A stretch of 64,000 bases of DNA from contig CAZCOB010000003.1 of the NCBI GenBank assembly GCA_964500415.1, positions 1 to 64,000 of the forward strand. The letters run 5' to 3'. The notes under the pieces are model-generated. The model saw nothing but the letters and a program-made list of their open reading frames with translations, was not told where the DNA came from and did not search any database. The position numbers and the translations under genes were made by a program. The DNA is from JAFGPF01 sp964500415 (GTDB taxonomy: Bacteria > Chloroflexota > Dehalococcoidia > Dehalococcoidales > RBG-16-60-22). This document shows, in pieces, positions 43,509 to 52,105 of this stretch (positions are counted from its first letter, which is position 1; every line of letters begins with the position of its first letter).

Positions 43509-43769
43509 ATGACGACACCGAGATTCGACCTCAGGACTTACGGCCACCATGCCATTTTCAAGGCGATGGGCTTTACCGCCGAAGAGCTCTCCCTCCCCAG
43601 AATCGCCGTTATCAATTCGTGGAGCGAGCAGTCGCCCACCCACACGGAAAAGTCTTACCAGGAACTGGTGTCCGACCAAGAAAGAGACAACTTACTATTT
43701 ATCGACCAGGGCTACGACAGCGAGGAGAGAGTTCTCAAACTGGCGAAAAAGATGAAACGCGAGTGGTAA
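43509..43769 (+). pseudogene. N-terminal remnant of a dihydroxy-acid dehydratase family gene
   Basis: Eighty-six codons. Residues up to about 45 (AIFKAMGFTAEELSLPRIAV, INSWSEQSPTHT) match the opening of IlvD/Edd dehydratases. After THTEK the sequence departs from the family and ends at a stop after 39 further residues (GYDSEERVLKLAKKMKREW). All iron-sulfur ligands and the active site are missing. The second half may come from another gene joined by deletion. ATG at 43509 follows GGAGGAAG. Confidence 0.65.
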
Positions 43770-43773
43770 GGGG

Positions 43774-43812
43774 ATTTAACCGGGCGGCCTGGGTGGGAAT
43801 AGATATATAGGG
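43774..43812. repeat. Partial copy of the interspersed repeat (tail only)
   Basis: Only the conserved tail is present: CGGGCGGCCTGGGTGGGAAT then AGATATATAGGG. It begins just after the stop codon of the dehydratase remnant. Confidence 0.6.
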
Positions 43813-43835
43813 ATACACTACATAAGGAGATAAAA

Positions 43836-43976
43836 ATGGCCGGGACTAAATACGATAAATATATCACCACGGAAGTCGTTAAAGAGGACCCTGAGACCAA
43901 GGGGGCACATGTAACCAGCACCCGGCACCTTCAAAATTTCGGCGGTGGTCACCTTTACAGCACGGGAGAGGCATAA
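43836..43976 (+). CDS. Short reading frame, 46 aa, probably a cupin-gene remnant
   Basis: It starts MAGTKYDKYITTEVVKEDPE and runs to a stop after 46 residues, with AAGGAG before the ATG. The opening resembles the N-terminus of cupin-like proteins such as the one at 1320, but the barrel is missing. It could be a real short peptide or a truncated gene; I favour a remnant because of the neighbouring fragment. Confidence 0.4.
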   Translation: MAGTKYDKYITTEVVKEDPETKGAHVTSTRHLQNFGGGHLYSTGEA

Positions 43977-44005
43977 AATAAAATATCATACAACAGGAGG
44001 AGATG

Positions 44006-44809
44006 ATGTTACTCAAGGACAGAGTTGCGATTATCACGGGCGGCGCCAAGGGGATGGGCCGCAGCATGGCCCTGAAATTCGCTGAAGAAGGCTGCTCGGT
44101 CGCCATCGCCGATATCGCCATCAAGGAAGCGGAAGATGCCATCGCCGAAATCAAGAAGAAAGGCGGGGAGGGAATCGCCATCAAGTGCGACGTCACCAGC
44201 GGCCAGCAGGTCAGCGAAGCTGTAGATAAGGTCATGAAAAAATACGGCAAGATAGATATCCTGGTCAATAACGCCGGGGCGATAGCACCCCACGTACCCA
44301 TTGAAGACCTGACCGAAGAGTCCTGGGATAAAGTCCTGGCATTAAACCTGAAAAGCGACTTTTTATTCTGCAAGTACGTGGTGCCTCACATGAAGAAGAG
44401 GAAATACGGCAAAATTATCAATCTTTCGTCAATAGGCGCCGTACAGCCCCCCGCCCATGAGATTCATTACAACACTGCCAAAGCGGGGGTAATCGGCTTT
44501 ACGACCGACCTCGCCAACGCCCTGGCACCCCTGAACATCAATGTTAACTGCATCCTGCCGGGGCCGATAAGAACGCACTTCTACGACCATAATATAGGTT
44601 CGATGACAGACGAACAAAAAGACGCCTTCTTCACGATGCTGGGGAAAAAGGTGCCTCTTCAGAGAGTAGGTACTCCGGAGGACATGGCCGGAGCGGCTTT
44701 ATTCCTGGCCTCGGAGCTTTCGGCGTATATTACGGGCCAATCACTGTACGTGGCGGGAGGGCTGCCGCTGCTGCCGCCGTTGGCTCCGCCACCACCACCC
44801 GGTAAATAG
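44006..44809 (+). CDS. Short-chain dehydrogenase/reductase (FabG-like)
   Basis: A 267-residue SDR. The cofactor motif is TGGAKGMGRSMA, NNAG follows, and Ser/Tyr/Lys are in NLSSIG and YNTAKAG. The C-terminus carries a Pro-rich tail (PPLAPPPPPGK) beyond the usual fold. ATG 44006 is five bases after AGGAGG; ATG 44003 is too close to it. It is probably an oxidoreductase of a hydroxyacid or alcohol. The upstream 230 bases carry only gene remnants and a repeat tail. Confidence 0.9.
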   Translation: MLLKDRVAIITGGAKGMGRSMALKFAEEGCSVAIADIAIKEAEDAIAEIKKKGGEGIAIKCDVTSGQQVSEAVDKVMKKYGKIDILVNNAGAIAPHVPIEDLTEESWDKVLALNLKSDFLFCKYVVPHMKKRKYGKIINLSSIGAVQPPAHEIHYNTAKAGVIGFTTDLANALAPLNINVNCILPGPIRTHFYDHNIGSMTDEQKDAFFTMLGKKVPLQRVGTPEDMAGAALFLASELSAYITGQSLYVAGGLPLLPPLAPPPPPGK

Positions 44810-44926
44810 GGGTCTGTAGCATTGTATGGGTAATACCAGGAAAAAAGGTATCATATTCGGGCTGATTCGCTACGTAGTCTTCAGTATGGTATGGATATAG
44901 CGTACTGGCAATCCTGAGGAAATAAA

Positions 44927-45148
44927 TTGGAACTCTTAAAGCATATACTCTTTGGCAATTTCTGGAGTTTTCTGCTGATATTATCTGGCATAACCGATAT
45001 CGTGATCGGCATTCTGGTTTTAACCGGTACCATTTCTATTAAAAATTCTTCTTTGCCTGTATTTCTCATCTGTCTCGTTACTGGTTTAGTATATCTTGCC
45101 GCCGGTTTCGCTATAGCGATAGTCGATAAGAAAAAGCATAACCATTAA
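44927..45148 (+). CDS. Small membrane protein, 73 aa
   Basis: Two hydrophobic helices (about 12-35, 43-65) joined by a short Ser/Asn turn, then a basic His-containing tail (KKKHNH). The TTG start has GAGGA about eight bases upstream. Family unknown. A 24-codon frame just upstream (44826) has no ribosome site and is not annotated. Confidence 0.55.
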   Translation: MELLKHILFGNFWSFLLILSGITDIVIGILVLTGTISIKNSSLPVFLICLVTGLVYLAAGFAIAIVDKKKHNH

Positions 45149-45205
45149 TATAGCTCTTTTCCTTAAAATATAGCGATTATTATCCCCTCTGTGCCTGTGA
45201 GGATA

Positions 45206-45238
45206 TTGACGAGTCTCTTTTTATCAATTATAATTGAT
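45206..45238 (+). promoter_or_regulatory. Promoter overlapped by a 16-bp palindrome, upstream of the hydrogenase genes
   Basis: TTGACG (45206-45211), 17 bases, TATAAT (45229-45234). The -10 box lies within the perfect palindrome ATCAATTATAATTGAT (45223-45238), which is placed as a repressor site would be. The start is predicted near 45241. The next gene (HTH) begins about 170 bases on; the intervening A+T-rich leader holds no reading frame. Confidence 0.55.
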
Positions 45239-45413
45239 TATAAAGTTATGACCGGATATATATAGACCATAAACACAGTACTGATTAGCCGGGGTTGCCG
45301 GTGTCGGTGGCATTGTCTGAGCTGTACAAATAATATGAAATAAAAAATTTTTTTAGGCTAATATTGGTAATATTTAACAATAATATGCAAATATTACATT
45401 TTTATAGTAAATA

Positions 45414-45707
45414 ATGCGGATTTTACACATGAGTAGCAAGCGTCATCGAGATTATCTGACCAGGCATAAAAGAATAAGGGACAAATTGATGGACACTGTT
45501 AGTAGTACCGGGAGCGGCTGTGTCGATGTAGCTCAACTTGCTTACCGATTGGGAATGGATGTAAGAACAGTCAGAGCGCATCTTGAAATCATGGAAGTGG
45601 ATTCCGCGGGTGTTTTTGTAGATTCAGCCAAAAAGCAGTTCTGCACAAAAGAAGGTATCGCTCTATTAGCAAATGCCCTGAAGCTGGGTGGTGGCAATAT
45701 CGAGTAA
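45414..45707 (+). CDS. Small helix-turn-helix protein
   Basis: A 97-residue DNA-binding protein. The recognition region is VDVAQLAYRLGMDVRTVRAH (DeoR/HTH_11-like), with a basic N-terminal arm (SSKRHRDYLTRHKRIRDK). There is no sensor domain. ATG occurs at 45414 and 45429; neither has a ribosome site. TATAGT at 45403-45408 would make the first one leaderless. It lies directly upstream of the hydrogenase genes and may control them. Confidence 0.65.
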   Translation: MRILHMSSKRHRDYLTRHKRIRDKLMDTVSSTGSGCVDVAQLAYRLGMDVRTVRAHLEIMEVDSAGVFVDSAKKQFCTKEGIALLANALKLGGGNIE

Positions 45708-45748
45708 AACATCTATATCGGCTATTATTAAATAAGATGGGAGGGACT

Positions 45749-46864
45749 ATGGATATTTTTGAGCTTAGGACGCCGGAACTAACCCGGCGGGACTTCCTCA
45801 AGGTAGCCAGCGCCACAGTAGCCCTTCTAGGGCTGAGCCAGGCACTTACCCCCAAGGTGGTTAAAGCCCTGGAAGAAGCCCTGGGTAAGCCGGCAGTGGT
45901 CTGGCTGGAAGGGCAGGACTGCGCCGGTTGCGTCGAGTCTTTCCTGAACAGTCTGGAGCCGCCAGCGACATCAATACTCCTTGACACTATCTCGCTGCGT
46001 TATAACGAGACGGCCATGGCTGCCTCCGGACATCAGGCAGAAGAAGCCCTAGCCAAGACCATCGCCGAGGGTGGTTATATCCTGGTAATCGAAGGCGCTA
46101 TACCACTGGCAGAAGATGGCCTGTTCTGCACCATCGGGGGTAAGACCTTCAAGGATATCGTCCGTGAGACAGCCAAAAATGCCGCCGCTATTGTCTGTGT
46201 CGGCTCCTGCGCCAGCTACGGCGGTATCCCCCGTTCCGGCCCCACCGATGCCGTCGGCTATCTCTACCGCGGCACGCAGAAGCACCACTACTACGATGAT
46301 GTCGGCGAAAAGCCGGTCATCAACCTGCCTACCTGCCCCCTCCATTGCGAACGGCTGGTGGCAGTCATCGTCCATTACCTAACCTTCGGCACCGTGCCGG
46401 AGCTTGACGAGTTCCAGCGTCCGGTGGCTTTCTACGGCCAGAATCAACACGAAAACTGCGAGCGTCGCGCCCATTTCGAGGCCGGCGAGTTCGTTACCGA
46501 CTGGGGGGACCCTTCACAGCAGGGCTGGTGCTTATACCTCAAGGGCTGTAAAGGCCCCTGGGCCTACCAGGACTGCTGGAAGCGACTTTGGAATGGCCGC
46601 ACCAACTACTGCATCAGGGCGAATATTCCCTGCGTGGCCTGTTCCGAGCCGGAATTTTACGAATCGGTCAGCCCCTTGTACGTCCGCCAGTTTGATACCG
46701 AACTCCCCGGTATCGGCCGGGTAGATATCGGCAAGGTAATGGCGACCATCGGCGGCGCCGTGGCGGCCGGTGTGGGGCTGGATATGCTGGTAAGCCGGGT
46801 GACCGGCCGCTGGAAAGATAACGGTGCCAAGCAGACAGATAATGAGGAAGGGAAGGAGAGTTAA
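45749..46864 (+). CDS. hyaA: [NiFe] hydrogenase small subunit, Tat-exported
   Basis: A 371-residue small subunit. The Tat signal is TRRDFLKVASATVALLG. The proximal cluster ligands are in GQDCAGC, VGSCASYGG and LPTCPLHC. The other two clusters use Cys in ENCERR, KGC, NYC and IPCVACSEPEF. A C-terminal anchor (VMATIGGAVAAGVGLDMLV) marks a membrane-bound group 1 uptake enzyme. ATG 45749 is preferred over 45737 because GGGAGGG lies between them. It passes H2 electrons to the cytochrome b below. Confidence 0.95.
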   Translation: MDIFELRTPELTRRDFLKVASATVALLGLSQALTPKVVKALEEALGKPAVVWLEGQDCAGCVESFLNSLEPPATSILLDTISLRYNETAMAASGHQAEEALAKTIAEGGYILVIEGAIPLAEDGLFCTIGGKTFKDIVRETAKNAAAIVCVGSCASYGGIPRSGPTDAVGYLYRGTQKHHYYDDVGEKPVINLPTCPLHCERLVAVIVHYLTFGTVPELDEFQRPVAFYGQNQHENCERRAHFEAGEFVTDWGDPSQQGWCLYLKGCKGPWAYQDCWKRLWNGRTNYCIRANIPCVACSEPEFYESVSPLYVRQFDTELPGIGRVDIGKVMATIGGAVAAGVGLDMLVSRVTGRWKDNGAKQTDNEEGKES

Positions 46865-46867
46865 GGC

Positions 46868-48454
46868 ATGGCAGAGCGTATTGTTATTGACCCTGTTACC
46901 CGTATCGAAGGCCATCTCAAGATTGAGGTGGAGGTTGAGAACGGAGCCGTCAAGGATGCATGGTCGGCCGGTACCATGGCCCGCGGTTGGGAAGTCCTCC
47001 TGAAAGACCGTGACCCCCTGGATGCCCCCTATGTGACCAGCCGGGTCTGCGGCGTGTGCGAGGGTGTCCATGCCATCGCTTCGGCTCAGGCTCTGGACCA
47101 CGCCTTCCGTACGGAAATACCTGAGGCCGGCAGAATCATGCGTAATCTTTTCTGCGGCGGCCTTTATATGCATGACCACTTTATCCACTTTTACGTGCTT
47201 TCGGCACTCGACTACCTGGACATCATGGCCGTCGCCAGTTATCAGGGCAGCGACCCCGCCCTGACGGCGCTCAAGGATAAAATAGTGGCTCTGGTTAAAA
47301 AGGGCGATACCTCTCCCTTCACACCGCGCTACGAACCGGATGAGTTCTGCGTTAACGACCCCGAGATAGTAACGACCCTGGTATCACATTACATCAAATC
47401 CATAGAACTGAAGGCCAAATCGCAGAAGATGTTGAACCTTATAAGCGGTATACAGCCACATCCCAATACCATTACCGCGGGGGGCTGCACTGCTACGCCT
47501 TCGGTGGAAGAACTCTACGAGTTCCGACAGTTTTGGGAAGAACAGTTGGAATTCGTCAACGACGTATATCTCCCTGACGTCATCGCCGTCGGCACCGGGC
47601 CGTTGCTGCCCTTGGCGACAATGGGACTGGGCGACACTGGCGGCAACTATCTCTGCTACCCCATGTTCCCACAGAATGACGCGGCCAGCCCGGCCGATAT
47701 CGCCATCGGCGGCAGTAACCATCTGGTCGGCGGCGGCGCTATCACCGGCGGGGCACTGAATCCGGCCCAACCGGTAGATTTCGGCCGGATTACCGAGGCT
47801 GTCGAACACTCCTGGTACGATTACCCCGCGGGCGTCAAGACTTTACACCCCTCCGAAGGGGTGACCGAGTTCAATGTCCGCAAGGAAGGTGCTTATTCTT
47901 TCCTGAAGTCACCGCGCTACGGCGGTGAGTCGATGGAGGTGGGGCCTCTGGCCAGGGGGCTGGTAAACCGGTATCCGGAGCTGATGAATCTCGTCAATGT
48001 CGGCGCCAAGCCCGGAGCCGTCGCCCGGCACTTCTGCCGCGCCGTAGAGTCCAAACTCGTTGGGGAGGCCGGCCTGGCCTGGATTGACCGGCTTATAGAG
48101 ATGGCAACCGCCAGACCTATCATCGGCATGAAGGACAACCCGGTTCCACGCACGGGGACGGGCATGGGCGCCTGGGACGCACCGCGAGGCGCGCTGGGAC
48201 ACTGGGTAACGGTACAGGACCACCGCATTAAAAATTATCAGCTGGTGGTGCCCAGCACCTGGAATGCTTCACCAAGAGATGAGAAGGGAACACGCGGCCC
48301 GTATGAGCAGTCGCTCATCGGCGCTCCGGTGCCGGACGCGGATAACCCGATTAACGTGGTGCGGATAATCCGCTCGTTCGACCCGTGTCTGGCCTGTGCC
48401 ATCCATCTCATCGACCCGGAGACAAATGATATCAAAGTACACAAGGTAACGTAG
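46868..48454 (+). CDS. hyaB: [NiFe] hydrogenase large subunit
   Basis: A 528-residue catalytic subunit. The nickel ligands are in RVCGVCEGVHA at the N-terminus and DPCLACAIH at the C-terminus. The fifteen residues after that His are the peptide removed by the maturation protease. The start AERIVIDPVTRIEGHLKIEV is standard. It is complete and at normal spacing, four bases after the small subunit stop. Confidence 0.97.
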   Translation: MAERIVIDPVTRIEGHLKIEVEVENGAVKDAWSAGTMARGWEVLLKDRDPLDAPYVTSRVCGVCEGVHAIASAQALDHAFRTEIPEAGRIMRNLFCGGLYMHDHFIHFYVLSALDYLDIMAVASYQGSDPALTALKDKIVALVKKGDTSPFTPRYEPDEFCVNDPEIVTTLVSHYIKSIELKAKSQKMLNLISGIQPHPNTITAGGCTATPSVEELYEFRQFWEEQLEFVNDVYLPDVIAVGTGPLLPLATMGLGDTGGNYLCYPMFPQNDAASPADIAIGGSNHLVGGGAITGGALNPAQPVDFGRITEAVEHSWYDYPAGVKTLHPSEGVTEFNVRKEGAYSFLKSPRYGGESMEVGPLARGLVNRYPELMNLVNVGAKPGAVARHFCRAVESKLVGEAGLAWIDRLIEMATARPIIGMKDNPVPRTGTGMGAWDAPRGALGHWVTVQDHRIKNYQLVVPSTWNASPRDEKGTRGPYEQSLIGAPVPDADNPINVVRIIRSFDPCLACAIHLIDPETNDIKVHKVT

Positions 48455-48464
48455 GGGGTAAAGA

Positions 48465-49088
48465 ATGGCAAAGTTAAAGAATAACGAAATAAGACACCCG
48501 ATGTCCTTCCGGATTCTCCATGAACTGCTTATGGTATCGATTATCATCTTGGTTGTCACCGGGTTCTATATCCACCGTCCTTTCGTGGGCGGGGCGGGCT
48601 TCCTCATGGCAATGGTGCGGGGAGTGCATTTCTTTTTCGCCATAGTCCTTATCATCTCCGCGGTGGCGCGTGTTATCAATATGTTTGTCGGTAAAGACCG
48701 CGACTGGCGTTCCTTCATACCTACCGGCTCTGATATCAAGCTGCTGCCCAAAATAATCAACTACTATGCCTATATCGGCGATGAACCGGTACTGAAAAAG
48801 AAGTATAATCCTCTCCAGATGTTCTCTTACTGCCTTGCCTTCGTGCTGGTCGTCTTTCAGATACTCTCCGGGCTGGCCCTCAATTACGTTTCCTCTTTCG
48901 GCTGGTTCAACTACGGGTGGTTCAATAATGAAATTGAAGTCCGCATGGCACATTTCGTGGTAACCTGGTTATTCGTCATCTTCCTGATGATTCATGTCTA
49001 CCTCACTATCCGCGAGAAATTCCACGAAATTAAAGAAATGCACCTCCTGTCCAGCAGCGAGGAAAGCGAAGAAACGGTTAAGGAGTAG
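48465..49088 (+). CDS. hyaC: Hydrogenase cytochrome b subunit
   Basis: A 207-residue b-type cytochrome with four helices (about 20-40, 48-70, 125-145, 160-180). His residues lie near the ends of helices (RILHELL, GVHFFFAI, RMAHFVV, MIHVYL), as in HyaC/HupC. It anchors the hydrogenase and sends electrons to the quinone pool. It starts ten bases after the large subunit, with GGGG upstream. Confidence 0.92.
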   Translation: MAKLKNNEIRHPMSFRILHELLMVSIIILVVTGFYIHRPFVGGAGFLMAMVRGVHFFFAIVLIISAVARVINMFVGKDRDWRSFIPTGSDIKLLPKIINYYAYIGDEPVLKKKYNPLQMFSYCLAFVLVVFQILSGLALNYVSSFGWFNYGWFNNEIEVRMAHFVVTWLFVIFLMIHVYLTIREKFHEIKEMHLLSSSEESEETVKE

Positions 49089-49093
49089 CGCTT

Positions 49094-49606
49094 TTGACGG
49101 GGGAAAACTCGCCACAGACAACACTAATACTCGGCATCGGCAATATCATCATGGGCGATGAAGGTTTCGGCGTCCACGTTGCCCGAGAGTTAAAGGAAGC
49201 CGAAGTGCCGGGCAATGTAAAGGTTGAGGAAGGCGGAGTCGGCGGTTTCAACCTGCTTGGCTCACTGGATGGTGTGAGGCGACTGATTGTCGTTGATATC
49301 ATGATGACTGAGACGCCCCCCGGCGAACTGCTTTTCTTCAAGCCGGGGCCGGATTTCGGCGAGCCGGGGAAGAAGATAATATCCTTTCACCAGGTTGGCG
49401 TACTTGAGCTTGTAAAGATGTGGGGGCTACTCGGCTACGAGCCGGAGATATACTTCCTGGTGACCAGTCCAGAAAAACTGGAGTGGTGTACAGAGCTATC
49501 CCCAACCGTGCGACTGGCCGCCGACCAAGCAATCAGGTTACTCAAGAAACTCTGCGATGATAACTTCGCCGGATTAGAAAGGAGCACAAGCTTATGCACA
49601 TTATGA
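49094..49606 (+). CDS. hyaD: Hydrogenase maturation endopeptidase
   Basis: A 170-residue HyaD/HoxM-type protease that trims the large subunit C-terminus after nickel insertion. Nickel-sensing residues are Glu in ILGIGNIIMGDEGFGVHVA, Asp in LIVVDIMMT and His in ISFHQVGVLEL. The start is TTG, with AAGGAG eleven bases upstream. Last bases overlap the next small gene by 13. Confidence 0.94.
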   Translation: MTGENSPQTTLILGIGNIIMGDEGFGVHVARELKEAEVPGNVKVEEGGVGGFNLLGSLDGVRRLIVVDIMMTETPPGELLFFKPGPDFGEPGKKIISFHQVGVLELVKMWGLLGYEPEIYFLVTSPEKLEWCTELSPTVRLAADQAIRLLKKLCDDNFAGLERSTSLCTL

Positions 49607-49779
49607 CTTTCATCGTGGCTTTTGTGTTTATATTAGTCGCCGCCATTTTATTCGGTAGCGGTCTGGTCAGGCTCTATCAGGATAACCGAAAGGCGCGGGG
49701 CTTAATCAGCTCCGGGTTCATGGTCGGGCTTCTGGGTGTAGTCGTTGCCGTTGTAATTTTCGGGTTCTTCAACCTGTAG
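49594..49779 (+). CDS. Small membrane protein at the end of the hydrogenase operon, 61 aa
   Basis: Two hydrophobic helices (about 4-25 and 42-60) flank a basic loop with RLYQDNRKARG. AAAGGAG precedes the ATG and the start overlaps hyaD by 13 bases. It is not a recognised hydrogenase accessory protein. Close coupling suggests a role in assembly, anchoring or electron transfer, but there is no motif to support this. Confidence 0.65.
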   Translation: MHIMTFIVAFVFILVAAILFGSGLVRLYQDNRKARGLISSGFMVGLLGVVVAVVIFGFFNL

Positions 49780-49837
49780 AATTCTTATACAGTGCTTTAA
49801 GAGGCCAGTTGATTGAAGACCTGAAGGGTGTGGAAAG

Positions 49838-50569
49838 CTAATACCCTGCTTCCAACCGGGTAATCAGGTGTACGGGCAGACCGGCCTGCATCATTTTGTC
49901 CTGGGTAGCTCCGATATCGTAAGAGACGCGGTAAAGCCGGAAAATACACCCCTCACTATCATAGATGGCATAGCTGGCCTGCGGATTGCCGTCCCTTGGC
50001 TGTCCTACCCCACCCGGATTTATTATCATCCGGTATTTACCCAGCACTACGCCGATGCCGGGAGATAAACTCATAGGACGGCAGGAAGCCTCCTCTTCTC
50101 TGAACGCCGCCGGCTCATGAGTATGCCCCACCAGACAATAGGGTAACTGGAAAAACTCGAAGTTTTTGGCGGCGACACTGGCGGATAGGACATACTCCTG
50201 AATCGGGTCCGCCGGACTCCCGTGCACCAGGAGAAAATCGTCTTTTTCAATGGTCCGTGGTAAGCCTTCAAGATATTCGATATCCTCCTGGCTCAACTGC
50301 CCGTTCGTCCACTGACAGGCGGTGGCGGCGTCAGGATTAAACCAGGAAAGTTCCATCTTTCCAATAGCGGCCAGGTCATGGTTGCCGACCACGCAAATGT
50401 GATTATATTCTCTCAGCAACTCGATGCACCGGGAAGGGTCAGGCCCGTAGCCGACGATATCACCCAGGCACCATATCTCATCCACTCCGCCCTTCCGCTC
50501 GATGTCACCCAGCACCGCCTCGAAAGCGGCCAGATTAGCGTGTATATCCGCGATAATAGCACAACGCAT
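49838..50569 (-). CDS. Calcineurin-like metallophosphoesterase
   Basis: A 243-residue phosphoesterase with all five metal motifs: IIADIHANLAAFEAVLGDI, WCLGDIVGYG, VVGNHDL, LVHGSP and LVGHTHEP. The substrate is unknown; YfcE/diadenosine-like enzymes are possible. ATG at 50567-50569 (MRCAIIADI) is preferred over an ATG 22 codons earlier, because a TATATT promoter lies between them. Its C-terminus is duplicated as a remnant at 40038-40172. Confidence 0.9.
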   Translation of the reverse strand: MRCAIIADIHANLAAFEAVLGDIERKGGVDEIWCLGDIVGYGPDPSRCIELLREYNHICVVGNHDLAAIGKMELSWFNPDAATACQWTNGQLSQEDIEYLEGLPRTIEKDDFLLVHGSPADPIQEYVLSASVAAKNFEFFQLPYCLVGHTHEPAAFREEEASCRPMSLSPGIGVVLGKYRMIINPGGVGQPRDGNPQASYAIYDSEGCIFRLYRVSYDIGATQDKMMQAGLPVHLITRLEAGY

Positions 50570-50578
50570 CTTGGGAAT

Positions 50579-50587
50579 AATATAGCA
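50579..50587 (-). promoter_or_regulatory. Extended -10 promoter of the metallophosphoesterase
   Basis: On the minus strand TG-C-TATATT ends ten bases before ATG 50569. The start is predicted near 50572. Confidence 0.5.
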
Positions 50588-50782
50588 GGTTTGGGGGGAT
50601 ATCGCCAGTGTTATCAATATATAACGTGAAACCAACCCTCATGCACCTCTTGATAATTGCTTAATATTACTGTTGTAACATGTTATCAAGAAAAAACAAT
50701 AATTTTATCCACTGGCAGCTAACCAAACACCCCCTCCTGCGTTATATATAGTGAAAGGAAAAAACGGCGGGAGGGCAGAAAA

Positions 50783-51010
50783 ATGAAAGACAAATCGCTG
50801 GGAATATGGCTGATAGCGCTGTTCGGGGTGTCCGGCCTGGCCGTCATCACGCTGGCCTGGCTCTGGCCGACATTACAGTCGGATAGAATCGTGGCGACCC
50901 TTACCGGCCTGGTGGGAATCGCCGTGGCGATAATCCGCGCCCTCACGCTCAGGCAATCGAACAACGTTAAACGAGTCCCGGTAGAGGCAGAGGTAGAAAA
51001 CAAGTCCTGA
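50783..51010 (+). CDS. Small membrane protein, 75 aa
   Basis: Two helices (about 7-29 and 38-56) with a charged C-terminal tail (VPVEAEVENKS). GGGAGGG lies about eight bases before the ATG. Family unknown. A terminator follows at 51034-51066. Confidence 0.6.
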   Translation: MKDKSLGIWLIALFGVSGLAVITLAWLWPTLQSDRIVATLTGLVGIAVAIIRALTLRQSNNVKRVPVEAEVENKS

Positions 51011-51033
51011 TTTTCCCTTATCCGTAAACAACG

Positions 51034-51066
51034 GGGGGCGGGGTAATTCCGCTCCCTTTCTTTTTT
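51034..51066 (+). terminator. Rho-independent terminator after the 75-aa protein
   Basis: GGGGGCGG (51034-51041) pairs with CCGCTCCC (51049-51056) over eight pairs with one G-U and a seven-base loop, followed by the T-rich run TTTCTTTTTT. Confidence 0.75.
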
Positions 51067-51086
51067 AGTGAGCCCATGCTTGAATA

Positions 51087-51095
51087 TGCTATAAT
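51087..51095 (+). promoter_or_regulatory. Extended -10 promoter of thiL
   Basis: TG-C-TATAAT ends seven bases before ATG 51102. The predicted start coincides with the start codon, so the message would be leaderless. Confidence 0.6.
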
Positions 51096-51101
51096 TTAGC
51101 C

Positions 51102-52082
51102 ATGAAAGTCTCGGAGCTGGGGGAGTTCGGGCTTATCGACCTGCTGGCTAAAATGGTTCCCGATTCTCAGATAAACAAACCCATCATCGGCATCGGCGAT
51201 GACGTCGCTGCCTGGCGCAGCGATGCCTCAATCCAGCTGGCCACCGTCGATACTATGGTGCAGGGCGTTCACTTCTCCCTGGAAACGATTACCTGGCAAG
51301 AACTGGGCTGGAAATCGCTGGCTATCAACCTCAGCGATATCGCCGCCATGGGCGGCGTACCCCTTTACGCGCTGGTAGCCCTCGCCCTGCCGGAAGACAC
51401 GGAAGTAGAGGATGTCACTCAGCTTTACGAAGGCATGATTGAGCTGGCCCGGAATTTTCAAGTTGCTATCGTCGGCGGCAATGTCAGCCGTTCGCCGGTG
51501 GTCTCGGTTACCATTACCGTTATCGGCAGCGGCCTTAACGATAAACTCTTGAAACGCTCCACCGCCCACCCCGGCGATACGATAGCGATTACCGGCTATC
51601 CGGGCAGCGCCGCCGCCGGACTGGAAATGCTGACGAAGAAGCTCCAGTTCGGGGCGGAGACGGCCACTTATTTACGCGGCGCTTTTGTACGCCCCAGACC
51701 GCGTATTACGGAAGGCCAGTTACTGGTGAAACAGGGAATAACGACGGCTATCGACACCAGCGACGGACTTCTTGCCGACCTGCGTCATATCTGCGAGTCG
51801 AGTGGTGCCGGCGCCGATTTGAATGTAGACCTTCTCCCGATTCACCCCGCCGTCGGGCGCACTTTCGGAGAAAGGGCGCGGGAAATAGCTCTCTCCGGTG
51901 GTGAGGACTACGAGCTCCTCTTTACGGGTAAAGCGGAGATAATCGACCGCGTTAAAGCGCAGCTATCCTGTCCGGTTACTGCTATCGGCCAGATTGTCCC
52001 GAGTGACCCTGGTAAGATAAAACTGCTCGATGCCGATGGTAATCCCGTCAAAATAGATAAAGCGGGATGGGAGCATTTTTAA
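51102..52082 (+). CDS. thiL: Thiamine-monophosphate kinase
   Basis: A 326-residue AIR-synthase-fold kinase that makes thiamine diphosphate. Marks are GIGDDVAAWR, the TVDTMVQGVHF metal site, NLSDIAAMGG and AIDTSDGLLADL. The cofactor product serves the transketolase of this window. It heads a plus-strand set with the thioesterase, HAD and ndk genes. Confidence 0.94.
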   Translation: MKVSELGEFGLIDLLAKMVPDSQINKPIIGIGDDVAAWRSDASIQLATVDTMVQGVHFSLETITWQELGWKSLAINLSDIAAMGGVPLYALVALALPEDTEVEDVTQLYEGMIELARNFQVAIVGGNVSRSPVVSVTITVIGSGLNDKLLKRSTAHPGDTIAITGYPGSAAAGLEMLTKKLQFGAETATYLRGAFVRPRPRITEGQLLVKQGITTAIDTSDGLLADLRHICESSGAGADLNVDLLPIHPAVGRTFGERAREIALSGGEDYELLFTGKAEIIDRVKAQLSCPVTAIGQIVPSDPGKIKLLDADGNPVKIDKAGWEHF

Positions 52083-52105
52083 TTCTTGATAACGGAGACG
52101 ATGCT

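Noticed and set aside
44826..44900. A 24-codon frame with hydrophobic character
   Set aside because: No ribosome site, too short, and no conservation can be judged.
45241..45413. Riboswitch in the long leader before the HTH gene
   Set aside because: A+T-rich with no conserved aptamer motif that I can recognise; only the promoter and palindrome are supported.
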